Source: Tetmemena sp. SeJ-2015
Taxonomy: Eukaryota; Ciliophora; Spirotrichea; Sporadotrichida; Oxytrichidae
Direction of reading: 5' to 3'
NCBI GenBank assembly: GCA_027382625.1
Contig: JAJKFJ010021433.1
Span: 18,816-82,815, forward strand
Length of the DNA: 64,000 nucleotides
Of the stretch, positions 34,884 to 47,564 are shown piece after piece (positions within the stretch are counted from its first letter, which is position 1; every line of letters begins with the position of its first letter). Under the pieces are notes generated by a model. It saw nothing but the letters and a program-made list of their open reading frames with translations. It had not been told where the DNA came from and made no database searches. The position numbers were made by a program, and so were the translations under genes.

Positions 34884-37560
34884 ATGGACAAGGAAGTTAA
34901 GTTTTCATTTTGCAAGCTATTCAACTCTATCAAAGGAGTTCATAAACAAGAGCCATAATTCGACGACTAGTTTCTCTCTAAGACAAAACCAAATGCAGAT
35001 AGTGTCAGAGCAGACCCATTAACAACTCAAAAGTTTGAAAGGTTCTTCAAGTGGTGTGAAGAAAATGGCATCGAGCATCCCAAAGTTAAGTATCCAGTGG
35101 TATTTGGTAAAGGCAAGAACACATTTATGGGCATGATGGCAACTGAAGATATTGGACCAAACGAAACTATGATTAAAGTACCTGGAAAACTCATTCTTTC
35201 AACTGCAGCTTGCATCAACAGTGACATTAAGCACATATTCTATGAGAAACCTATATTTAAAGTAATAATTTAATCCAGAGTTATTTGGAAAGCACACTTA
35301 GGATGGAGAAGATAATGTGCTGATAGCCTTCATACTTTACGAACTTGGGAAAGGAGAGAAGTCTTTTTGGAAACCGATGTTTGATGTGTGGCCTAAGCCA
35401 AGTGAGACTGATCTCCTGATGAACTGGACTGAAGAGGATTTGGAATATCTCTAAGATGCCACACTCTCCGCTGACGCTCTCAGGTAATATGACGATTATC
35501 TTAATATGAATGTTACTACATTTAAATAAATCTTGAATCATGGAACAAGTTGTATTTGTGTCTGACCCAGTACCCAGATTACTTTTCGGAGACTTCAATT
35601 GAGCTGTACCGCTATAAATGGGTGTACATGTTAACTACAAACAGGTGCTTTGCTTCACCTTGGCCAGGGGTTTCAAGCATGATACCCTATGCTGATTTTA
35701 TAAATCACGAAAATGTTAACATCGAATATGACTACTTGGACAGAGAAAGTGGCTAGTCAATAAAGATTGACGGAGAGAACGATGTGGAGGCCAAGTAACT
35801 TAAAAAAGAAGAGAGACTTTTAGCTTTGCTTAAGAAGAAGTTGTTTTTAGAAGATCTGAAATAAGACTTGGAGCTACTAGAGGCAGAGGCCAAAGCAAAA
35901 ATAGCTGCTGCATAGAGAGAGTACCAACCTACTTTTTGTAAATACATTTTTGGAGTAAGAGCATGCAGACAATTCTCTTACTGGTGACAAAGAAAAGATA
36001 GCTTAGGTGAAGGAATGACCAGAGAAGAAAGAGAGTCTATTGAAGAGGAGAAAAGAGAGAGAAGAAAACAGAGGGAGATAGAGTTAAAGGCAGAGTTAGC
36101 TGAATTTATTAAGAAAGAGGAAACAAGCAGCCAACTGATTCTTAAAGCTTGGACTAGAATTCAGATAAGGCAGAAAGCAGTGATGAAGAAGATTCTAAGA
36201 AGTCTGAATACTACAGTAGTGGAGTTGAATCTGATAATGATGTTGACTTGCTTGTAGAGCAGGAAGTCCTATCAGCTATCAAACTTAGAAAGTAGTAGGA
36301 GTTAGTTGAAAAATTAAGACAAGAAGAGGAAATTAAAAGAAACAAAGTAGAAGAAGAAAAAAGCCAAGACTAAATTAATGAAGAGGAATTAGTAAGCAAG
36401 GAGAAAGTAAAAAATTTAATAATTAATTTTAAGCTTATAAAACTTGGCAACTTGTTGCAAATTAAGTTCCTATAGATGATAAGCCCTTTGATTTCATCAT
36501 TCATTATCATTTATTTTAAAGTATAAGAATATTCGAACCTACGCTGAAGGGTTTCCAAAAGGATCATAGGTATATTTATGCTACGGTAGGATGTCAAACA
36601 GAGAGATGCTGAAGAGATATGGTTTTTGTCTCTAATGGAATAAATATAACTATATCTTCATCAAACTAAGACTTGATTCATCTGATCCTGATTTCGCTTA
36701 CAGAAAATTCGTTATCAGAAAATTCTTCTCTGTAGATAAAGGATCCTCTTCCAAACAGACTAAAGAACCTACTTCAACAAATACCAATAGCAATTTTGAT
36801 ATCTCAAGTAGGCACTTCAAAATTTACTTTTAGAAGCTGAACACGAAAGTGCATAAATTCATCAAGATCTTAACTTTTAACATTCAAGAGGATGAATACT
36901 ATTTATATTATAAATTTTATGACATATCATGCATTGTTGAATCTAGATCTCTCTCTTTGGAGTATCTGTCGTTTTAAAAGCTGAGAGGAGTTTATGTTGA
37001 GTTCTTAAACAGCTTTGCAACCACTTATCAACAAGATGTCAAAATCATAAAGCATGAGAGAGAAAAGCTTACCTATAGGCAATAATCATCAAAGTATTTT
37101 TATTTTTAGAATACTTTGCTGTTGTTTACAGGAGTGAGCTAAAGAAGATACTCATCAACTAAATAAAGCTAGTGGAGGTTGTTATTCAAATTCTAGAGAG
37201 AATTATGAAGGGAATGACTTTTGAGTTTGCGGTGACGAGAGTGTTTGAACTTGAATCAAAGAAAGAATTCTTTGTGAACAGAATCATGATTGATAGCTAC
37301 TTCTTATGCTTAAAATAGATTGAGAGTGTTAAGAAAAAGAAAATTAACGTCATACATTATTCTATTCTTCTTCTTATGCTGATTCAAGATCTACTGTGGT
37401 TTATTCTTCGCTATCTTAATTTTAATGTAATAATTTTATAAGTATCTATGTTTGCGGTTTTTCTATCGATTACTTGTGCTTTTCCAATTTCTGAGGCAAA
37501 CTAACGAGGATCTGGATATTCCTAATTTGCTTTAGTTCTCTAGTTGTTACTTATTTGAGG
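34884..37560 (+). CDS. SET-domain protein methyltransferase, SETD3/LSMT-like, with a charged insertion
   Basis: ATG 34884. The N-terminal part carries a lobe typical of Rubisco-LSMT/SETD3/SETD6 enzymes (FFKWCEENGIEHPKV, TEDIGPNETMIKVP). A GTAAT donor at about 35486 is followed by WNKLYLCLTQ and the core motif SSMIPYADFINHENVNIEY (about 35680), whose Asn-His binds S-adenosylmethionine. The usual closing motif VYLCYGRMSNREMLKRYGF appears only at about 36570, after some 220 codons of Glu/Lys-rich coiled coil (35800-36420), an insertion inside the SET fold. A helical C-terminal domain follows. The last 200 bp (after about 37350) are hydrophobic and uncertain. Substrate unknown; actin His or lysine are family precedents. 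Confidence 0.8.
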
Positions 37561-37892
37561 TGTTGGCCAAAATTAATTATAAATTGAACAGCCTATTCTA
37601 AGTAATTATTTGAGGCTATGTTCGCCCAGATTAATCAATAGCAGCCTTTTCAATCCCACTCGCATCTGTTTTTGTCTGTTCAAGTTGAGCTATCAACTCT
37701 ATAATTGATCTCCCATGATTTACTAAGATCGAAAAATTTAAGATATAATAATATATTAACAAGATGATTTCCCCTCTTTGCATTCGCTTGATGTAGCAAA
37801 TAGCCATGTAGGATTGGTAGAAGTATATGATCATGCGAGCTAGGCTGAAACAAATCTGATGTAGCCAAATTTACTTGCAAGGTTAGTAATAG

Positions 37893-38588
37893 ATGTATGA
37901 TCTGCACATATCCTACGCTGAACCTACACCTAGCAAAGGAAGAATTAGCATCTTTAAATTAAGAAAAAAATGAATCTCAAGAAGCTTGCAAAAGAACAGT
38001 ACTTTCATAGCTTTAAGGTTTTTGTAATCAAGAGCCAATAGACAGAGAACGCCCAAAGGAAAGCTTAAAGTTCTTAATAGATAGAACAGTAGAAGATAAA
38101 TTACAAAGTGAATAGCATTTATAATTCTTGCAGTATGAGAATGTGATGAGGTCCATTTATTTGAAAGAAGCGCCATTCAAGAACTATTTCTGAAATAAAC
38201 TAGTATACATAAGCTACACCAAGTAGCATATCTACGACCCCTATAATTATTAGCGCATTCTTCAGAGACACTACACCGCATAGCCCCATATCAGTAACAG
38301 GCATGCAGAGAAGCACTTTCTCTTAGAATGTATGAATCTTAGTTTCCCCTCCTAGCTCCAATAAATTCTCAAGTTGTTCGTATTTTCCTCTCAACTCCTC
38401 TGGTAAATATTTTAAATATAATTAAATTATATGATGGTATTCTAACGGTTGAGGAGGATCTTATGTGATGCGATGAATGATCAATGTCCATTTGGGTGGG
38501 AATGGCATTAGTTGTAGGCATGGTAGCTCCTATTGGATTGTGGTACTATATTGATTAGGGTGCTCCATCTTCAACCATTTTGGAGTGA
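37893..38588 (+). CDS. possible small gene with single-pass membrane segment
   Basis: Weak. Short + strand blocks are joined only by inference: MYDLHISYAEPTPSKG at 37893, a Lys/Gln-rich block at 37968, a Tyr/His-rich block at about 38195-38400 ending at a GTAAAT donor, and MSIWVGMALVVGMVAPIGLW (38484, stop 38586-38588) as one hydrophobic helix. The last piece alone is a 34-codon ORF reminiscent of small respiratory-complex subunits, but nothing specific is recognised. The opposite-strand ORF of 87 codons overlapping here is probably a shadow. Confidence 0.3.
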
Positions 38589-38927
38589 GTTTGCTTGGTC
38601 TTCATTAACAAATAATTATCTTAGTTTTATTAAATTGTAAATGATTTCTGACTTTCAGTTTAAATTTATCTCTATATTATTATTGAAAAATTACTTATCT
38701 ATTTTTATTTAGTGCAGCCTAATTTATAATCAGCAATTAAAAAAAGTTTATGATTTATTTGTTTAATTTTTGAAAAGATTTACTATCATTTATAAAAGTC
38801 TCTCATGTATTGAGAGTTCCTCTAAATATTATGTCTAATCTTAAACAACTAAGGAAAATAAATTTATTAAAATTAGACTGATAAAAATTTAATTCAAAAT
38901 TTAGTTTAATTTTCAACTTAATCAAAC
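38589..38927. other. AT-rich intergenic stretch
   Basis: No open frame, structured RNA or repeat was recognised. Base composition is strongly AT-rich with runs of A and T, as in other intergenic parts of the window. Confidence 0.6.
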
Positions 38928-41900
38928 ATGAGCTAAACTGCTTTTCAAAAACAAAAAGAAGAATCTAAAATTAGTCAACTCTCATAAAACCAGATATGTA
39001 AGAGAGACTCTCTTCTCTATAATTAATATCTGTGACTGGTTAATAAAGCTATCTTTTAGTTGACGACTCTGAGAGAGTGATCAGTATTTAGAATCAACTT
39101 ATAAATTTAAATTATTAAATTAACTTTCCAGATGCTTCTAAAATGTAGAGAGTGCAATTTAGCTTTTGACTTCTACCATACCATCTCTTTGCAAGAGTAA
39201 GAACAGCTTCTAAACATTTCATAATATTCCTTACAAGTTTAAAACTCTTTAAGTATTGATAAAACTGTTTATAGATTCAATTGAGCTTTTTGAAGTACTG
39301 GATATCTGAGAGGAGTAAATAAGAACTCTTGAGAAAAGTATTGCCAAATTTCAGCCTTCAAATTTTTAATTCAACCCCAAATCTGGAAAAGATGAAAAAC
39401 AAATTACTGAAGACAATACTAAATCTTTATTTCAAGATACTAGCTTGCATGCTAAAGTCCAATATCAAAAGAATCAAGGATTAAGCCTTTCTTAGTCCAC
39501 AACAAATATGCAATTCAAAACTGAACAGAATTCAAATGATACTAGCTTTTAACAGCAAAAGCAAAGTTTATCTTAGAATTGCTAACCAAAAACTATTGCT
39601 CACACAGGGAAAGCAGAAAATAAATTCACAAATCCATTTCAACAACTTCCAAAACCTACTCAATAAATATTTAGAACTCAGAAGGATCCCAACAATCAAA
39701 TCTACTCACAATAGTATGCTGAATCTAAAGTTGATCACAAAATTTACCCAATTCAAACAGATAACCAAAACTCTAATCAAATAATGGCACTCAAAGGTTT
39801 GAACGATTAAACTTCTCAACAGCCAATTGATGATCATAATACAGAAAGCATGAACATCTAATCCTTTTAGACAGCCCCTAGCGTAAGCAATTAATCTACT
39901 AGCTAGACAAGAAACACTGGATTCACTTACTTGAGTAAGCAGGGCTTTACAGGAATTGCTAAGAAAAAGAGCAGAGAAAACTCTAATTCAAACTCTGTCC
40001 CTAATCATTCTCACTAATTCGCATAGAATCCTCTCAGCAGCAATCAAGAGGCCCATTAAGTACAAGTTGCAAATATTATGAACCTGAATTCGCTTGATAA
40101 GTAGGTCAATAAAATTTATTCTGCGCAAAAGCAAGGGGCCATTGATTATAATTAGCAAAGTTCTAAGCCTACGAATGCCACAGACGATGATTATGAATCA
40201 TATTTCGACATAAACGATCATGATCAAAACCTCTCAGATTTTATTAAAATTATATTTTTCTTTTAAAATAGATGAAGAACTTAGGCCTAAGCCAAATTAA
40301 TTAAGTAATTAGGTCAACCAAGATCCGCTTAATACTCATGCTCTTCAATTAGATTCTAATCCTCAATTATTTCCAAACTTGATAAAGCCTTTTTTAAAAG
40401 AGTGGAGTAAGTTTTTGAACATTTTTAACTTTGACTTTTATGTAGCATATTTATTTATATCTTTATCTTAATATATTGGTGTTGATTTTAATAATTAGAG
40501 GGGTTTATAAGAATTATAAAGCAATCAAGGCTTTAGAAAGAAGAGCCATCTCACAGACTTGCAAGATTTCTAGGGCTAAGTTAAACCCTCTTAATAGATA
40601 AAGAACCAGCCACACAAATAGAAAGCTCCTATCTCTGATTCAAATGGATTTAAAAATAAATCTAAAGGAAAAGGAACTACCTCAAAAGAAGTTTCAGGCT
40701 CTCTCTAAGGGCAGACTGGTCGGGGTAGACCATCTAAAGCTAAAGAAGAGAGCAAGAGTAAATAATCTCTTTCAAACTAAACTGACGAAATCAATTCTTT
40801 AAGCTAACTTTACAATCCGCCAGAATTATAGTCAGCCTTGAGCTAATCTGATAAAATTCAAGTTGATAACAGAAGGAAGAAACCATAAAATCAAGGCAAT
40901 AAATAAAATGCGACCTTCCATCAAATCAAAGAGAATAATCTCTCTTATTTATTGTCAAATTCATTCTAGACAAATGCCTAGCTGAATGAGTAATAAGATC
41001 AGATGAATAGTAGTGCTATTATGAATGCAAGTGACTTTCTTAACTTGAATGAATCCAGTATAACCTATTCATAAATTGACTATTCTCACTTATAACAAAA
41101 TAATCTGGATTATAATCTTAAACCTCCTGAAAACAGAGTTAGTCTTAACCCACTAACTGCAGATAAGAAAGCAAATTAGAACTAAACTGTTGTATTTAGA
41201 AGTAGTGAAGAAAGTTTACAGGAGAAAAGGCAGGTCCATTTTGGCTAGTTTGGCTAAACAGACAGTTTTGAAGTTCCTCAACGCAATAGGAATAACAATA
41301 GTCACTGTTAAGAAGGAGATGAAAACGACTATGAATGCGAAGATTTAATCCATATCCGAAATGGTAACAACTGCATCAAAGTAAATTAGAACTAATTTGG
41401 TCCAAATAAGGATGCCAGAAATGATCTTGATAAAATGTTTGATGCAGAGCTCTCAAATGTGGACAACTATGAGAGATCATCTAGTGTTCAATTGTCGCCA
41501 GACAAACAAAACTTCCTTTAAAATATTTTTAAACTTTCATGATGGTGACCTTCCACTCAACAAAAGAGTCAATGTAATTTTCCAGGCACCTTCTGAGAGT
41601 CATACTAGTCAGGACAATTAAGAAGCTCTTAACATTTTCCCAAGAAGAAAAGAAATTCTGACTGGAGATGTTATAATGCAAGATGATTGTGAAGAGATTG
41701 ATATGAATCTTGAAGAAGCTTAAATGGAGCTGAGTCTTCATAAAAATCAACAAAGTGATTCTGCTCTCTAGGAATTGATTTCTCTCGATTACAACCAGAA
41801 TTAAATTCAGTAGCACGTGTAGATGCTCCCACACAAGTATGGAGGAAAAACATACAACACAACCTTATAGGCTTAAGGTAAATTGGCTCAAAGATCAAAT

Positions 41901-42203
41901 GATAGAAATAAATGTGATTCTGTGAACTTGGAACTTCAAACTTCTAGAGAGCAAGGAAGGATTGACCAAGCCACAGCTTAGCTTTTGTTAAATAATTCTT
42001 CTCTAAAAGAACAGGTTGGAATCAAGAAATACAAGCATTCCATAATAAAAAAAAATTAATTTACTATAAGGTTAAAATAATTAAGTAATATAGAGAAGTA
42101 GTTAGAGATAAAGAGAAGAGGCAGCAGCTTAAAGGACAAGAGTGCTTTAGATGCTAAAAAGTAATTTAATTCACCACTGTTGATATCTCTTATAGTACTA
42201 TGA
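38928..42203 (+). CDS. Gln/Asn/Ser-rich protein of unknown function
   Basis: ATG 38928 (MSQTAFQKQKEESKISQ) followed by a GTAAGA donor, an exon with a Cys pair (MLLKCRECNLAFDF, 39131), and then one very long uninterrupted frame from about 39365 to 40265 made almost wholly of polar residues, with dozens of TAA/TAG Gln codons. More polar blocks continue to 42000, then a short helical end (LSNIEKQLEIKRRG) and TGA 42201-42203. The long stretch dense in TAA/TAG but free of TGA is good evidence for the reassigned code. No family is recognised; prion-like composition is common in ciliates. Confidence 0.65.
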
Positions 42204-42874
42204 AATTATGGGGATAGAGTAAGGAACAAGTCTGGCAAATCTGTGCGACCACATTTCCAGGCACAGAGACAATAACCCACTTCATAGCTCTCCTAAGAAT
42301 TTTCATGACCTCAATATTTGACGCTTTTGAGATAGTTAAAAATGATTTTGAACTTGTAAATAAGACTTTATTAAAATAATTAATTGATAAGATTGGCTTA
42401 ATTATAATATTTATTATTTTAATGGAAACTTTGCAAACTCACGAGAGCAACTAAACTGAAGCATTAAATTATTTTTAATTAAATGATGCATTGCTAGGAC
42501 TTTTATATCCCAACTAAAAGAAGCTTTCTTACTCAAAATTATAATCTTTAGAGGATGATTAACTCGTAGATTAATACAAAATGACATTTGGATTAAGCTT
42601 CCAAGTTAGATCACCAGGGGCAATATAATTTAGCCATGATTAGCTTGCTATGGACAGAGATACTTTAGAATCTCACATAGAAATGGCTTTATAATCCTTG
42701 TATGGAAAGGTGGGGTCAGCCTCAGTAAATTATTAGATGGAGAAATATGAAAAGAAGGAGGGATTATTTAGTTTAATGCTCGAAGACTTAGAGTAAGAAT
42801 TTTAAATTCTTTATTTGTTATAGTTCTGTTTAAAAGGTTTGCAATGCATTGATAATGAGCTCCTAAAGTTTTGA
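42200..42874 (+). CDS. helical protein fragment or continuation of the previous gene
   Basis: A second frame opens at ATG 42200 (MKLWGQSKEQVWQI), overlapping the previous stop by 4 nt, and runs through a Trp/Phe-rich helix (TFPGTETITHFIALL). After an AT-rich break near 42360-42420 comes DALLGLLYPNQKKL and MALQSLYGKVGSASV, with TGA at 42872-42874. The overlap makes a separate chromosome unlikely; an IES or lost base joining it to the upstream gene is the simpler reading. Function unknown. Confidence 0.4.
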
Positions 42875-43002
42875 TGGCTCACTCTAGCTTAGATTTAAGC
42901 TACTAAATTTATCAAAAGAATGACAATCCATAATTAACTTACAAACATTTATCAATGAAAGAAGTTAATGAAATTCAAGAGAAATTAAATCTAGGCATTA
43001 AA

Positions 43003-46000
43003 TCAGAATCCCTTCAATTGCTGTCTTTCTATATAGTGAGTACCTTTGGGTACAAATAATTAGTTTCCCTCTAACTTAAGGTCTAAAATCATGCCACCTT
43101 CTCCATAAGGGCCTAGTTTAAGCACTTGTTTATTCTTTCTGTAAACCTCCACGAAATTCTACTGCAACTCCTCATTGAAAGTACTTACTATGAATTATTT
43201 AAATAATCTTTAACATATAAATGAAGAAGTCCTTAGATTTTTAAGAAGGAACGAATCCTGTAATTACTTATCCCTCAGATATCATCTGATACTCCTCCTC
43301 TCCACTCTCACCAAAGATTTTAATTTAAGTGTCTAAGCTAAGAGTAACAAATGAGAGAAGGTTTTGGTAGTCTGTTAAAGCCAGTACCTGAGTTATATCA
43401 CTTTCATGGCAGTTTTCAATATGGGCTAGAGTATCTTATGACCTTATTTTCCATTCAGTCTCAGAATTATGAAAGAGTACTCACTAGTGGCTATTCCCAT
43501 ATATCCATCAGCTGAAACATAATTAATTTAATTTACATTAATTCTTAAACAGTCTTTAATCTTGAGGAGTCTCCTGAACTTTCTTCTTCATCTTTCAATA
43601 TAAAGTATTTATATAGTGTAGCACATAGCAGATACTTTGACCTAGTCACTTTCACAGATAACTATTTTCTTCTTAGAGAGAGCAACTTTAGCATCCTTCT
43701 ATACATCTATAAAGGCTTTCTACACTTGATTCTAGCGAGATACATAAAAGCAGGGTTCTTCAAATGAAGGGCAGATACAATCAACTGCTAGTTTCATTTG
43801 TTTGATAAGTTAGATTTGCACATTATATTAAAAGTCTACTTGAAAAATGTTCACTTGGCTCTCTGTAGACGCCACTAAATATTTCTAATTAGGGAGTACA
43901 GACTTTAAAGTAATCACTTGCCTAAGTCCTATAATTGGCTGTAACTCATTTTTTATTAAAAGGGTTTTCTACTGTCCTTTCTTATTTTAAATTCATATTA
44001 AAATTTTATTTGCACCCTCAAAAGTAAATAGCATAAATTGGGCTGCTTCAATCGTAATTCCGATACACTAAGAGTCACTTAGAACAACAATAAAGCCAAT
44101 TTAGTCATCCATATTTTACTCAGTCTCTTGATCTTGGTGTATCGAAGAGCGATCATCTCCAAATTCGTCTCCAAACTATGACTGGCTTTATTTTAAGTTT
44201 GATTTCTCACTCCCTCTCGCACTTTCTACAAAGGAAATTGGGATGTCACTTTCTCTAGGATTCAAATTGATTTTATTTTCCTCTTTTTATGGTTATTTAT
44301 CCTTTGGTTTTGAATAATTGTTCTTAGATGTGACCACAGAATTAAATATAAATTTGAAAGAATTTGATTGTTGACTTTTCTGGTCGTCTTCTTGCATCCA
44401 TTAGTTAGGATTTTATAAAATTAATTTTTCTTTAGAGTTATCTTTTTAACCTCTTGCTTGTTTGCATTTTTATCTTATTGTTACTGCTATTTGGTAAACT
44501 AGTCTAATTAAGATGCTGTTAATCCTCCTCCTTGCTTTGAATAATATTTTAAAGTAATTTAAATAAGAATCTTGACCTCCAATATGCACCTTATAAGATT
44601 GAGCCATGTCGAAGCTGGATTCTGATTCTAGTCTACTCTCCTTCAGCTAATCATTGTTTCCTTTCTATTCATAGAAATTCAGCTATTGGCTGCTTCTTCC
44701 ACTCAGAAGTTGAGACTAGTTAGCGCCAGAGATATCTGATGCTCCATCAATAGAACTCTTCAAGGATTATAAGTCGTCAAAGCCAGAATGGAAATCTGCA
44801 TTTTTTTACTTTCCACTACTCTCGTTTCTTTCTTTTTAGTTTTGCTTATGAGGTATCTCTAAAATTTTACTGGCTAAATTGCCAACTTCTTGGAGCATTT
44901 TCTGAGGTTCTCTTTGATAACTGGAAATATTTTACTAGCCTGGCTAACTTGGCTACATCTGATTTCTATCTTGAGTTGAAATTTGACTTCTTGGCCCTCG
45001 ATTTGAGTCCATATAGTTGGAAGTATTCAATCTCCTTAATAAGCAGTATATATTTTATATATGTTCTCACATTTTGATTCTTTTGCTTTTGGCTATTCTA
45101 AGTTAAACGAGATGAGTCAAGTCTCGAAGAATGCATGGAAGGCAAGTTATCGAAAGAGGGAACGTTAGCTATCTTGTGCTCCTCGTCATTATGCACATCG
45201 TCTGGAGAAAAATTTTGCTCCTCAGGAGATCGATTGATTTAGGAATCTCTAGGACTAACTAAACTAAACCCTCCAGCTTTTTTGTTCTTTGTCTAAGAAT
45301 TCTAACTAGGATATTTAATGCTTAAATGCAAAGAAAACTGTAATATTTTATATTTATCGTTAATTCGATTTGGTGGATTCTCACTTCCGAACTATTACTA
45401 TTTGACTTATTCTGACTAGTACTTTTAATTGTTAGGATTTAACTTGGAAGATTGTTGCATTGATGTGTCACTTTGCTAGTCCAATCTACTGCCTTCAATA
45501 TCATTTCTAAGAATTTTATCACCTTGCTTATGCTAATCTAAATAGCAAAGCTAAAAATCAACTTTATAAATGCTCATTGGGTTGGTTTTTCTATTCTTCA
45601 GGCTCCTCATCATAATATTCATCCTCCTCGATTACCTCCTCTTCATCTTGACTATGTCTCTAAAGCTCAGTATCCTAGAATTCACTATCTTCACCATCAC
45701 TTCCTCCTTAGAATTTCTTTCTCCCTTTTCAATTTTACAATTTAAATATATCATGAAAATTTACCTTTAGAGGTCGGATGCTACTAGTTTACTGGTTTAT
45801 TATGAGCTAAGAACAAACTAACAACTTCAGTTAGCTAGTCAAGTGTGAGTCTACCAGATTGAGTTTGCTCATCCAATTCTTAAAGAATGCAGTCGAATAT
45901 TTTCTCTTACACTGTGATATCATTCAAAGGTGTGTACTTAGTAAGAATAATGTTCCTCCGAATCATTCCTATCAAACCATTAAAATATAATTGTTACTGC

Positions 46001-46988
46001 CAGCTCTTGAAGCAGAAACAAAAGGCCATCTCTCTGTCAATATGAAATACAACAAGCATTAAATCAATTATTTTAAAACATCCTAGCTGCCAAATGAGAC
46101 TCTATCTATTACAGAGACCGCTTTACATTTACTCTGGCGACATTTAGCCCATATACCACATAGCTAACTCTGTGGCTTTGTTTTAGGCTTCTTGCTTTTC
46201 TTTGTCTGTTTAATCTTTGGGTTTAAGTTTTGGGTCGAATATGCTGGACACTTGATTAACTGGCAATAAGAAGTTTGTAAAGATCATCTAAAATAAATGG
46301 TTTCATTTATCTGTATATTGCCTGCTTTAAGCAAACTGTCAGGTGAGAAATTGAACCAAGAAGGGTCTATCTATAGATCTGAAATAGAGTTCAAATGCTC
46401 AAGCACTTCAACGTAAAACTCAAAACATAGAATTAATTTTTAACTCTAGCTTTTCTGTAAGTAAGTCTGCTGGACTTTGAGTATTAGAACTTTTGTTTAT
46501 TATTTAAGAGAGAGTTGTGCCTGAGTGAAGTCTTTTATTGAAATTTATAGTACACACAACCGTCACAATATTCTCACCTATCGATGAAGGAAATGGGGAT
46601 ATTTCAGTATCAAATTAAAAAACAAGAGTTGAATTGCAAGTTGAATCTTTCATAGTAGGCTTTAAGCTTCCTGAGGCACTCCTTAATCTTATTTATGTTT
46701 TATTCATAGTCAGCTCTGGAAAGTTTTAAGTTATATGTCGTTATTCAAAATAATTATATAATAAGAATATGATCTATATTCTCTTAGCTTTCGAGTCCTT
46801 AACTTGCATGTAATAGACTTACGATATTTCAGACTTTACAGAACTATTTATAACCTTATCTTAGATTGGATTTAATCTTTGCTGTATAGGTATCTAAGGT
46901 CTATTAGCCTACTGCTGATTTACTTAGCTGGTTGATTCTTATTTGCAATTATTCTTTGCTTTTGAAAACTATTTTGCTAAGTGCTCAT
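43003..46988 (-). CDS. large protein with C-terminal beta-propeller-like repeats
   Basis: ATG 46988 (MSTQQNSFQKQRI), with a GTAAGT donor after about 60 codons. An N-terminal helical domain (about 46290-45780, ending LDQLTEVVSLFLAH) is followed by acidic and Ser/Gln-rich linkers. The C-terminal third (43003-44150) has beta-rich repeats with WD40-like cadence: LAVDCICPSFEEPCFYV, QVLALTDYQNLLSFVTLSLD and QVITGFVPSQKSKDFFIY. It ends at TGA 43003-43005. A 25-nt GT...AG gap at about 45536-45560 is needed to stay in frame. WD40 assignment is by pattern only; Trp-Asp pairs are not conserved, so another propeller class is possible. Confidence 0.6.
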
Positions 46989-47046
46989 TTTAAATTATTT
47001 ATAATTTACAACTGAAAATATCCATTTGTAAATAGAATTTAAACGC

Positions 47047-47080
47047 GTGTGGAGGATTTGAAAATAAATTAAATCTCCAC
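47047..47080. repeat. inverted repeat at 5' side of snoRNA locus
   Basis: GTGTGGAGGATTT (47047-47059) and AAATCTCCAC (47071-47080) are near-perfect inverted complements around an AT-rich loop. The same TGTGGAGG...CTCCACA pair recurs at 50807-50850 on the far side of the snoRNA locus, so the two may mark its borders. Confidence 0.5.
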
Positions 47081-47177
47081 CTTAATTTATATAATATTAA
47101 ATTAAATACTAAATAGCGGAGGTTCGGGTAGGTAAGTACTGACCGCGCACTCTCGCGAAGGGTGTCCGCACCCTCAA

Positions 47178-47257
47178 GGATGATCTTTCAACTTTTAAGT
47201 TGGAATTACCGGCTGAAAAACTCCATGTTGACAAAGCTAGGCACCAGTCTGAAACCT
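47178..47257 (+). ncRNA. box C/D snoRNA candidate 1, SSU 530-loop guide
   Basis: A C-like box ATGATCT (47180), D' CTGA (47213-47216), C' ATGTTGA (47225-47231) and D CTGA (47249-47252). The guide before D' contains GGAATTACCG, complementary to the universal SSU CGGTAATTCC. The D'+5 rule points to the U of GGUAA (E. coli U531), the site of yeast Um578. The guide before D contains GGCACCAG, complementary to CTGGTGCC about 15 nt upstream in the same helix, pointing to the G equivalent to E. coli G515. The terminal stem is weak. Just upstream, a GGGTG-TCCG-CACCC hairpin (about 47159-47173) may be part of the RNA. Confidence 0.7.
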
Positions 47258-47349
47258 AATTATAAACTTAATATCATTATATTAAATATGACTCTAGGGT
47301 CGAGAGCAAATCTTTCCCGCCCACTACTAAATAGACCATCTACAAATTA

Positions 47350-47500
47350 GTAAGTATAATTTGATTGATCTTGGTGCCAAGTAAGAGCCGGGCTCTTGGC
47401 CTTGGACCTCGATGACTAGTAGTGTGAGCCTCTTAGAAGCTTAGCAGCTATAAGGGTGCGCTCATTGTTGTGCCAAATACTCCCAAATGAATCGTGTGAA
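47350..47500 (+). ncRNA. structured RNA candidate, possibly H/ACA-type
   Basis: Begins after a GTAAGT donor at 47350. Two hairpins are visible. The first pairs GGT-CCAAG (47373-47381) with CTTGG-ACC (47401-47408) and is capped by AGAGC/GCTCT; the second pairs TGAGC (near 47426) with GCTCA (near 47461) around an AGCT/AGCT apex. Two hairpins with a single-stranded hinge resemble an H/ACA RNA, but no convincing H box or terminal ACA was found. A box C/D motif is absent. Confidence 0.4.
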
Positions 47501-47564
47501 GGTTAGTAAGAATTGAAGATATATCTCAAAATATAAGTTTGTGAAAATATTTCCCAATTACGAG

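Noticed and set aside
37631..38176. Minus-strand standard-code ORFs of 67-87 codons
   Set aside because: Hydrophobic composition typical of shadows of AT-rich + strand sequence; they end at TAA/TAG that are not stops here and overlap better + strand blocks.
41529..41898. Minus-strand 75- and 101-codon ORFs
   Set aside because: They lie opposite the long Gln/Asn-rich + strand frame, which is open over kilobases under the ciliate code.
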